Source: Candidatus Omnitrophota bacterium (GTDB lineage Bacteria > Omnitrophota > Koll11 > Gygaellales > JAQTUY01). From it: DNA of 11,609 nt. Both the position numbers and the translations under genes were made by a program. Under the pieces are notes generated by a model. The model saw nothing but the letters and a program-made list of their open reading frames with translations. It did no database searches and had not been told where the DNA came from. Location: assembly GCA_028707105.1 (NCBI GenBank), contig JAQTUY010000041.1:1-11609 (forward strand), written 5' to 3'. Each line of letters opens with the position of its first letter. Position 1 is the stretch's first letter. Of this stretch, positions 6,844 through 11,609 are shown piece after piece.

Positions 6844-7404
6844 ATGTTGAAAGGCAAAAAAATAGGGATTTTGATGGAGGGCGATTTTTACGAACCCGAA
6901 ATATGGTATTATAAGTTAAGGTTCGCCGAGGAAGGCGCGGAGGTCCATTTTTTGACCAGGTTATGGGGCCAGCCGTCTTTAACCTTTAAGGGGCATGAAT
7001 ACCAGCTCCCCTTTGAATGTAACAAGAGTTTTGAGAATATGAGCGATACGGTTTTAAAGACCTACTCCGCGATCATAGTTCCCGCGGGCATGGTCGCGGA
7101 CCGGTTAAGATACACCGAGGATATCAGTAAGCTTCCTCCGGCGGTTGAATTTTTAAAAAGGGCGTTCGCCGAAAAAAGTATTATTAAAGGGATAATCTGT
7201 CATGGTATGTGGCTGGTTGCTCCTGTGCCGGAACTGGTGAAAGGGCGCAAAGTGGTGGTGCATAATAATCTGCTTGGCGACGCTAAGAATATGGGCGCGG
7301 TATATGTTGATGAAGATGTGGTAGTGGACGGCGATCTGGTTACCGCGCGCTCAGGCGGTCATTGTAATGTGTTTGCAAAGAAGATAATCGAGTTGATTGC
7401 TTAA
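6844..7404 (+). CDS. DJ-1/PfpI-family protein (class I glutamine amidotransferase-like)
   Basis: I chose ATG 6844 because AAGGAG (6831-6836) lies 7 nt upstream. An in-frame TTG at 6760 would run through the structured leader and is rejected. The protein has 186 residues, typical for PfpI/DJ-1. It starts with the flavodoxin-like strand KKIGILMEGDFYEPEIWYY (acidic residue E12 or E18 near the active site). The nucleophile elbow is IIKGIICHGMWLVAP with Cys119-His120, matching the ICHGPW motif of PfpI/YhbO proteins except that Met replaces Pro. The C-terminal strand GDLVTARSGGH also fits. Family activities include deglycation or glyoxalase, chaperone and peptidase functions, and the activity here cannot be assigned. 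It is cytoplasmic, a single gene between two structured leaders. Confidence 0.87.
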   Translation: MLKGKKIGILMEGDFYEPEIWYYKLRFAEEGAEVHFLTRLWGQPSLTFKGHEYQLPFECNKSFENMSDTVLKTYSAIIVPAGMVADRLRYTEDISKLPPAVEFLKRAFAEKSIIKGIICHGMWLVAPVPELVKGRKVVVHNNLLGDAKNMGAVYVDEDVVVDGDLVTARSGGHCNVFAKKIIELIA

Positions 7405-7406
7405 TA

Positions 7407-7501
7407 GGCACCTTGCGCTTATTACACCTAGCCCACATTGGAATTGGGCTAGGTGTCCGCCTGGTGGCGGAGAATTGCGCAAGTGTCATCCTTGTGGATG
7501 A
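7407..7501 (+). promoter_or_regulatory. Structured leader element C (homologue of element B)
   Basis: The element starts 2 nt after the DJ-1 stop with the same GGCACC as element B. P1 pairs CACCTTGCGC (7409-7418, bulged C at the same position) with GCGCAAGTG (7477-7485). P2 pairs CACCTAGCCCA (7425-7435) with TGGGCTAGGTG (7445-7455), 11 bp. P3 is TCCGCC (7456-7461), loop TGGT, GGCGGA (7466-7471). P4 directly follows P1: TCATCC (7486-7491), loop TTGT, GGATGA (7496-7501). The SD GAGGGGG (7502-7508) abuts P4, so folding could affect ribosome access. Against element B, three P1 pairs and one P2 pair change on both sides while pairing is kept, which supports a selected structure. Confidence 0.7.
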
Positions 7502-7513
7502 GAGGGGGTAATA

Positions 7514-7861
7514 ATGTATATATTTCGCAAAAAACTGGAAAAAATAGATATGGGCGGCGGGGTAATACGCCAGTATCTTGGGGAATGCACCAAGATGAAT
7601 GCCCAGCATTGGGATATGGCCGATGGAAGCATGGTTAAGCTCCACACTCATCCCCAGGAGCAGTTCGGCTACGTTATTAAAGGCGGATTCAGGATGACGA
7701 TAGGTAATGAGATCAAGGATCTGGGAGAAGGGGATGCCTATTTTATTCCGCCTGATGTGCCTCATGAATTTACCGCTTTAGGGCAGACTGAGGCTATAGA
7801 TATATTCAGTCCGATCAAGACTGATTTTCCGTGGATGAAGGATGGTAAGGATCGTAAATAG
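7514..7861 (+). CDS. Small cupin-domain protein
   Basis: A 115-residue single cupin domain. Motif 1 is GSMVKLHTHPQEQFGYVIKG (38-57), with likely metal ligands His44, His46 and Glu49 or Gln50. Motif 2 is GDAYFIPPDVPHEF (73-86), with His84. The spacing suits the small cupin_2 type (HxHxxEQ...VxxG...PxxxPH). Cupins range from dioxygenases and isomerases to sugar- or metal-binding regulators, so the substrate is not predictable here. The start ATG 7514 has GAGGGGG (7502-7508) upstream. The protein has no signal peptide and is likely cytoplasmic. It is a single gene between structured elements C and D. By association it may belong with the DJ-1, tautomerase and VOC genes around it. Confidence 0.88.
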   Translation: MYIFRKKLEKIDMGGGVIRQYLGECTKMNAQHWDMADGSMVKLHTHPQEQFGYVIKGGFRMTIGNEIKDLGEGDAYFIPPDVPHEFTALGQTEAIDIFSPIKTDFPWMKDGKDRK

Positions 7862-7869
7862 GTGGACGT

Positions 7870-7953
7870 CCCCCTCTCGACAAGAGGAGAGCTTGAGGGG
7901 GATTAATTCGCACTTATAACTTACGTTCGCTCACCGCTCCGTAAGTTATGTGC
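7870..7953 (+). promoter_or_regulatory. Two-hairpin intergenic element D
   Basis: The first stem pairs CCCCCTC (7870-7876) with GAGGGGG (7895-7901). The second pairs ATAACTTACG (7916-7925) with CGTAAGTTAT (7940-7949), extended by GCAC/GTGC (7910-7913 with 7950-7953) across a TT bulge. It has a 14-nt loop TTCGCTCACCGCTC that contains the near-repeat CGCTC / CGCTC. No T-run follows, so it is not a typical terminator. The SD AAGGAGG (7961-7967) starts 8 nt after the second stem. It does not share sequence with elements B and C. It may be a palindromic repeat unit or the leader of the following gene. Confidence 0.55.
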
Positions 7954-7972
7954 TCATTAAAAGGAGGAACAA

Positions 7973-8746
7973 ATGGGGAAGAAAGTATTAATACTCGCGA
8001 CAAATTACGGGACATGGGGAGAAGAACTTCAGGCGCCCTGGGACATCATAAAAAAAGCCGGGCACGAACTAACGCTTTGCACGCCGTTAGGAAAAAAACC
8101 TTTACCTTTAGCGGTGAGCTGTAATCCTGATTTTGTGGATCCGATTATCAATTTTCATACTAATCCGCCGGACGTCTGTAAACGGATCAAGGAATTGACC
8201 GACGGCAACGAATGGGATAAATCCATAAAATTCAAAGACGCCAAGATGGCGGATTATGACGCCCTGGTGCTTACCGGCGGCTTAGGCGCGATGATCGATC
8301 TGGCTAATAATTATAACGTGCATAAGCTCATCAAGGATGCTCTCGCGGCCGATAAGCTTGTTGCCGCGCTTTGTTATTCAGTGACCGCGTTAGTATTTTG
8401 CCGCGACCCTAAAAATCAAAACAGAAGTGTCATATACGGGAAGAAGATCACCGCTCATCCGGCATCTTGGGATTTTTATGGCCCGGATTGGGATTTTACC
8501 TATGATCTCTATGGCGCTACTCCCGATAATAAGGGAACAGACGTGCATACTCCCGGTTTCTTATGGCCTTTGGAGCATTTAGTGAGAGACGCGGTAGGGC
8601 CGACTGGGCAGTGTATCGCCAATGAAAAGGCTAACCGCGAACATCCCGAAGTCGCTTTTGACTGGCCGTTTATCACCGGAACATCCGTTGAATCATCGAT
8701 CGCTTACGGTGAGAAGATCGTGGAAGTCCTTGCGACATTGAAATAA
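7973..8746 (+). CDS. Hsp31-like DJ-1/PfpI superfamily protein
   Basis: A 257-residue protein, longer than PfpI-type members and within the Hsp31-like size range. The N-terminus VLILATNYGTWGEELQAPWD with Glu18, then AGHELTLCTPLGKKPLP, is typical of the Hsp31/YDR533C-like group. The loop LTGGLGAMIDLANN (100-113) matches the usual GGHGAMWDL with His replaced by Leu. The nucleophile elbow is AALCYSVTAL with Cys134. The C-terminal FDWPFITGTSVESS matches the PFLTGxNPxSS-like end of this group. Characterised relatives act as cofactor-free glyoxalase III or chaperones, but which applies here is not shown. The start ATG 7973 has a strong AAGGAGG 5 nt upstream. It is followed by a terminator at 8756-8802, so it is probably the last gene of its unit. 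It is the second DJ-1 superfamily gene in this region and belongs to a different subgroup. Confidence 0.88.
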   Translation: MGKKVLILATNYGTWGEELQAPWDIIKKAGHELTLCTPLGKKPLPLAVSCNPDFVDPIINFHTNPPDVCKRIKELTDGNEWDKSIKFKDAKMADYDALVLTGGLGAMIDLANNYNVHKLIKDALAADKLVAALCYSVTALVFCRDPKNQNRSVIYGKKITAHPASWDFYGPDWDFTYDLYGATPDNKGTDVHTPGFLWPLEHLVRDAVGPTGQCIANEKANREHPEVAFDWPFITGTSVESSIAYGEKIVEVLATLK

Positions 8747-8755
8747 GCCGGTTAT

Positions 8756-8802
8756 TATCCCTCCCGTGATCTAACGGTCGCGGGAGGGATATCGTCTTTT
8801 TT
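8756..8802 (+). terminator. Likely intrinsic terminator after the Hsp31-like gene
   Basis: An 11-bp perfect stem pairs TATCCCTCCCG (8756-8766) with CGGGAGGGATA (8781-8791), with a 14-nt loop. Five bases later comes a run of six T (8797-8802). The stem is very strong, but the gap before the T-run is longer than ideal. A second T-run sits at 8817-8823, just before the tautomerase ribosome site. It separates the Hsp31-like gene from the tautomerase-ThDP operon. Confidence 0.6.
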
Positions 8803-8839
8803 ACGATTATTCCGCGTTTTTTTAAAAAGGGGGTGCCTG

Positions 8840-9070
8840 ATGCCTGCCATAATCATAAATTCATTAGAGCTTACCGATGAACAGAAAGAGATCCTCGCCG
8901 ATAAATACATAACTATTTTTTCCGAAGTCAGTAAAGTCCCCAAAGACCGCATTTATTTATTTTTTAACGGCTTTACCCTGGATAACGCGGCTTGTGACGG
9001 CGTGCTTTTTTCTAAAAGGCCGCCTAAGCTCGCGGTCGGTAAATTCAGCCAGAAAAAGGAAGGGGAGTAA
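8840..9070 (+). CDS. Tautomerase/MIF-superfamily small protein (4-oxalocrotonate tautomerase-like)
   Basis: A 76-residue protein starting Met-Pro, so removal of Met would leave the N-terminal proline that is the catalytic base in this superfamily. The pattern PAIIINSLELTDEQKEILAD, a helix, then SEVSKVPKDRIYLFFNGF matches the beta-alpha-beta unit of 4-oxalocrotonate tautomerase and MIF-like proteins (LTxEQKxxLA ... VPxxRIYVFF). The length suits a short one-unit member that forms oligomers. The start ATG 8840 has GGGGG (8829-8833) 6 nt upstream. The stop is 2 bases before the ThDP-enzyme start, so the two are co-transcribed and probably co-translated. Keto-enol tautomerisation of a 2-oxo acid would fit beside a ThDP enzyme, but this is inference. 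Confidence 0.85.
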   Translation: MPAIIINSLELTDEQKEILADKYITIFSEVSKVPKDRIYLFFNGFTLDNAACDGVLFSKRPPKLAVGKFSQKKEGE

Positions 9071-9072
9071 CC

Positions 9073-10725
9073 ATGGATGTTAATGAGGCTATTGTCAAGA
9101 CCCTGGAATTAGTCGGCGTAGACCATGTGTTCGGCGGTTCCGGGCAGGTGAACGGCTCGATGCTGCTGGCTTTAAAAAAGTCTCAACAGATAAAGACGGT
9201 CATAATCCGTAACGAGCAGGCGGCTTCTTTTATGGCTTGCGGGTATTCCATGTTTTCGGATAAATTAGGCGTCTGTTTTGCCACCGGCGGGCCGGGCGAA
9301 TTCAATCTCTTTTCCGGCCTGGCTGTTGCGTATTCCGATTCTTTGCCGATGCTGGCGATATCGGGTTATACCTCTGCCTCCGACAGGGGTAAGGGAGCTT
9401 TAAACGAGGCTACGGGTTTGAGCCGGACTCCCGATTCGCCGAAAATGTTCAATGCCACTACCAAAAAGTCCTGGATCATTGAAAATGCCGATGATACCTG
9501 CGATATCCTGGAAGAGGCGATAAATTTAGCTTACGAAGGACGCCATGGCCCGGTGCATATCCATGTTCCCAAGAATATTACCATAGCTAAGGTGAATAAT
9601 TTCCGCCAGATCAAGCTGGATATTGAGCCTGTTTTGCCGGATTCCGGGCAGATCAGCGCGGCGGCAGACGCCATTGCCAAGGCGATCAACAATGGTGAGA
9701 AGGTTATGGCGTTAGTCGGCTACGGGGTCATCAGGAGCCATGCTGAAAGAGAATTATTGGAGTTATTGGAAAAATTCCAGGTCCCTTTTGCCACTACCAT
9801 GGATGCCAAGGGAATATTTTCCGAGGATCACGCGTTGTCTTTGGGGGTGTATGGGACTTCAGGAGACCTCGGAGCGAATAAATATTTCGACGGTTCAAAA
9901 TTAGTCCTGGCGGTGGGGAATTCCTTCGCTCAAAACGCCACCTTTGCTTTTAGGTCTGATCTATATAAAGGTAAGATACTCATCCACGTCAATATCGATA
10001 AACATGAAATAGATAAGGTCTATAAAGCCGACTGCCCCGTTCTTAGCGATGTCAAGCCCGCGGTCGTGGCGTTGGCGCAGGAGCTTTATAAAAAGGTCGG
10101 TAAAGTAATTACGAAACAGATCACCAGGGAGAAGTGGTATGACGCGCCAGTTGAGCGTCCCGGCAGCAAGATACACCCGGCCGAACTGGTTAAGGCGATG
10201 TCCAGGGATCTTCCGCCTAATAGCATTGTAATGGGTGATGCCGGCTCGCATATGCTCTGGCTTAATTGTTATCTGAGCCTTACTAAAAACCAGCTCTATC
10301 AGAATCCGGGAAGCTTTGGCCCGATGGCCAGTCATGTTAACGGCGCTATCGGCGTCAAATGCGCCAATCCTAACCGGACCGTTATTTGCGGCTGCGGGGA
10401 TGGCGCTTATCAGATGGCCGGTTTCGAGTTGATGACCGCTATCCAGTATAATATCCCGGTTATCTGGGTAATTTTTGATAACGGCGAATTCAATGTCATC
10501 AAGAAATTCCTGATCAATATGTTCGGCGAGCATGCTTTTATGCAGTTCACTAACCCCGATTTTGTGAAATATGCCGATGCTTGCGGGGCGTACGGCTGCA
10601 GGGTAGAGAAGCTTGAAGATTTTGAAAAAGCCTTTACCGGCGCTTTAAAATGCGGTAAGGCGGCGATCATCGATGTCGTGGTCGAGTCCGAGGTATATCC
10701 GCCGTTTAACCTGGCCAAGGTATGA
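9073..10725 (+). CDS. Thiamine-diphosphate-dependent enzyme, acetolactate synthase large-subunit-like
   Basis: The 550 residues show the standard three-domain layout of the ALS/pyruvate oxidase/benzoylformate decarboxylase superfamily. The N-terminal PYR domain has the cofactor-activating glutamate Glu48 in IIRNEQAASFMACGYS and the family segment ATGGPGEFNLFSGLAVAYSDS. The middle domain is about residues 190-350. The C-terminal PP domain has the ThDP/Mg motif CGCGDGAYQMAG (Asp443) and, 26 residues on, IFDNGEFN (Asn470). The reaction is probably decarboxylation or carboligation of a 2-oxo acid, or C-C cleavage; the substrate is not determinable. No ALS regulatory subunit (ilvN/ilvH) lies beside it and no other branched-chain biosynthesis gene is visible, so a biosynthetic ALS role is unlikely. 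SD GGGGAG (9062-9067) precedes ATG 9073. The stop overlaps the VOC gene start by 4 bases (ATGA). Confidence 0.9.
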   Translation: MDVNEAIVKTLELVGVDHVFGGSGQVNGSMLLALKKSQQIKTVIIRNEQAASFMACGYSMFSDKLGVCFATGGPGEFNLFSGLAVAYSDSLPMLAISGYTSASDRGKGALNEATGLSRTPDSPKMFNATTKKSWIIENADDTCDILEEAINLAYEGRHGPVHIHVPKNITIAKVNNFRQIKLDIEPVLPDSGQISAAADAIAKAINNGEKVMALVGYGVIRSHAERELLELLEKFQVPFATTMDAKGIFSEDHALSLGVYGTSGDLGANKYFDGSKLVLAVGNSFAQNATFAFRSDLYKGKILIHVNIDKHEIDKVYKADCPVLSDVKPAVVALAQELYKKVGKVITKQITREKWYDAPVERPGSKIHPAELVKAMSRDLPPNSIVMGDAGSHMLWLNCYLSLTKNQLYQNPGSFGPMASHVNGAIGVKCANPNRTVICGCGDGAYQMAGFELMTAIQYNIPVIWVIFDNGEFNVIKKFLINMFGEHAFMQFTNPDFVKYADACGAYGCRVEKLEDFEKAFTGALKCGKAAIIDVVVESEVYPPFNLAKV

Positions 10726-11126
10726 AGCTTGGGCATATAGCGTTAAGTATTTCTGATCTGGGCGCGACAGTTGATTTTTACCGGCGGAATTTTGGATTTG
10801 AGCTGGCCGAGGAATACACGATGCGATCCTCGGGTTTAAAGATCGGTATTCTCAAAAAGGGTAATATCGCGTTAGAGGTCTTTGAGTTTGAGGATCATCA
10901 AGCCCTGCCGCAATACCGTAAAAACCTGGATAGCGATTTAAGGACAATCGGGGTCAAACATTGTTCCTTTGAGGTCGATAATATCCAGGCCGTTTACGAT
11001 AAGCTAAAAAAGTCCGCTGTAGAATTTACCGGAGATATTTGTACCTTTGAGGACGGCCGCAGGTATTTTTTCATCAAGGACCCCGATGGTATTCTTATAG
11101 AGATTATGGAGGAGGAAAAGAAATGA
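10722..11126 (+). CDS. VOC-superfamily (glyoxalase I/bleomycin-resistance-like) protein
   Basis: A 134-residue protein with two beta-alpha-beta-beta-beta units of the vicinal oxygen chelate fold. The opening MKLGHIALSISDLGATVDFYRRNFGFEL is the classic VOC start with His5. Candidate metal ligands are His5, Glu52 (IALEVFEF), His80 (GVKHCSFEVDN) and Glu127 (DPDGILIEIME), the same set of four used by glyoxalase I and methylmalonyl-CoA epimerase. All four are present, so metal-dependent catalysis is plausible. The ATG overlaps the ThDP gene stop (ATGA, 10722-10725) with only a weak AAGG upstream, which implies translational coupling. Its own stop overlaps the next start in the same way. Glyoxalase, epimerase or dioxygenase activity cannot be told apart here. 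Confidence 0.88.
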   Translation: MKLGHIALSISDLGATVDFYRRNFGFELAEEYTMRSSGLKIGILKKGNIALEVFEFEDHQALPQYRKNLDSDLRTIGVKHCSFEVDNIQAVYDKLKKSAVEFTGDICTFEDGRRYFFIKDPDGILIEIMEEEKK

Positions 11127-11609
11127 AAGTTTTTACTTTCCCGGATGCCGGCGCGATAAAATGTTTCGACAGGGAAGGCAGAGAGATAAACCCGCGGCCG
11201 CAGGATGAACTTTGGGGGCAGAACGGGTGTTTTACGGTAAACCCGATGTCTTTTGTCAAACTGGGTAAAAACGGTAAAGCTTTGCCTGAGCGGGCGCATT
11301 GGGAAGACGGGCACCGGATTACCCTGGATAATAATACCGGGGTGATGTGGGAAGTCAAATCTCCTGAAAAAGGCGATGTCAACTATTGCGAAGACCGTTA
11401 TAACTGGAAGGACGCGCAGGATAAATATATCAAAGCCCTTAATCAGAAGAAATACGCCGGATTTTCCGACTGGCGCCTGCCTAATAAGGATGAATTGCGC
11501 TCGATCGTCGATTATGGCAGGACTAATCCGGCTGTTGATACCTGTTATTTTCCGAATTGCAAAAGCGACCTCTATTGGACAGCCGTGCCCTACAACATGC
11601 AAAAGCCCT
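11123..11609 (+). CDS. DUF1566 (Lcl C-terminal) domain protein, N-terminal part
   Basis: The frame runs from ATG 11123 off the right edge, with 162 complete codons visible. GGAGGAGG (11108-11115) gives a strong ribosome site 7 nt upstream, and the ATG overlaps the VOC stop by 4 bases (ATGA). After about 60 residues of unrecognised sequence, the segment RITLDNNTGVMWEVK, then DRYNWKDAQDKYIKALN, GFSDWRLPNKDELRSIVDY and LYWTAVPYN matches DUF1566/Lcl_C, a C-type-lectin-like fold often found in surface or secreted proteins. The usual order (TGLxWxx, W-x-A-x-xYC, DWRLPxxxEL, YWT) is kept. No signal peptide is seen at this start, which is unusual if the protein is exported. The function is unknown; it is linked by overlap to a metabolic operon. 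Confidence 0.82.
   Translation, partial: MKVFTFPDAGAIKCFDREGREINPRPQDELWGQNGCFTVNPMSFVKLGKNGKALPERAHWEDGHRITLDNNTGVMWEVKSPEKGDVNYCEDRYNWKDAQDKYIKALNQKKYAGFSDWRLPNKDELRSIVDYGRTNPAVDTCYFPNCKSDLYWTAVPYNMQKP

Noticed and set aside
4682..8839. CRISPR-like array formed by the repeated palindromic gaps
   Set aside because: The elements are separated by whole genes, differ in sequence, and have no regular short spacers or cas genes.
9073..10725. Assignment as biosynthetic acetolactate synthase (ilvB/ilvI)
   Set aside because: No ilvN/ilvH, ilvC or ilvD neighbours are present and the context is tautomerase and VOC genes, so only the ThDP superfamily is called.

Overview
The window is a densely packed bacterial region in which every confident gene lies on the + strand. 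It holds 13 coding sequences, two of them cut by the window edges. I see no tRNA, rRNA, CRISPR array or transposase, and no gene-free stretch over 300 bases; the longest gap is 195-375. Moderate GC, strong AGGAG-type ribosome sites, an ankyrin protein, an AGE-family epimerase with an extra N-terminal domain, partner-switching regulators and a DUF1566 protein would suit an uncultured Gram-negative lineage such as Candidatus Omnitrophota. That assignment is a low-confidence impression, because no marker gene is present.

Region 1 (1-194) is the C-terminal end of an ankyrin-repeat protein. Region 2 (195-375) carries a good sigma-70 promoter and then a strong intrinsic terminator just before the next gene, the layout of an attenuated leader or a short RNA gene. 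Region 3 (376-4681) is a compact operon: an AGE-family sugar epimerase/isomerase-like protein, a STAS anti-anti-sigma-type protein, and a GlgX/TreX-type glycogen debranching enzyme. Region 4 (4682-6720) is a structured gap followed by a partner-switching module: a second STAS protein, an RsbW-like anti-sigma kinase, and an RsbU/SpoIIE-like PP2C phosphatase with a cyclic-nucleotide-binding-like sensor domain. No sigma factor is present.

Region 5 (6721-8746) has three single genes, each behind its own structured leader: a PfpI/DJ-1 protein, a cupin, and an Hsp31-like DJ-1 protein. Region 6 (8747 to the end) begins with a likely terminator and then runs as a tight operon: a tautomerase-like protein, an acetolactate-synthase-like ThDP enzyme, a VOC/glyoxalase-like protein, and the start of a DUF1566 (Lcl C-terminal) protein. 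The last three are joined by 4-base ATGA overlaps. Genes of regions 5-6 share a theme of small carbonyl or 2-oxo-acid chemistry, but no substrate can be named from the sequence.

The most novel signal is a pair of homologous 91-95 nt elements (6723-6813 and 7407-7501). Each starts 2 nt after a stop codon and ends just before the next gene's ribosome site. Both fold as a three-way junction plus a 3' hairpin, with paired compensatory changes between the copies. A third gap (4682-4773) resembles them more weakly. They could be a new cis-regulatory RNA family or a REP-like palindromic repeat family.
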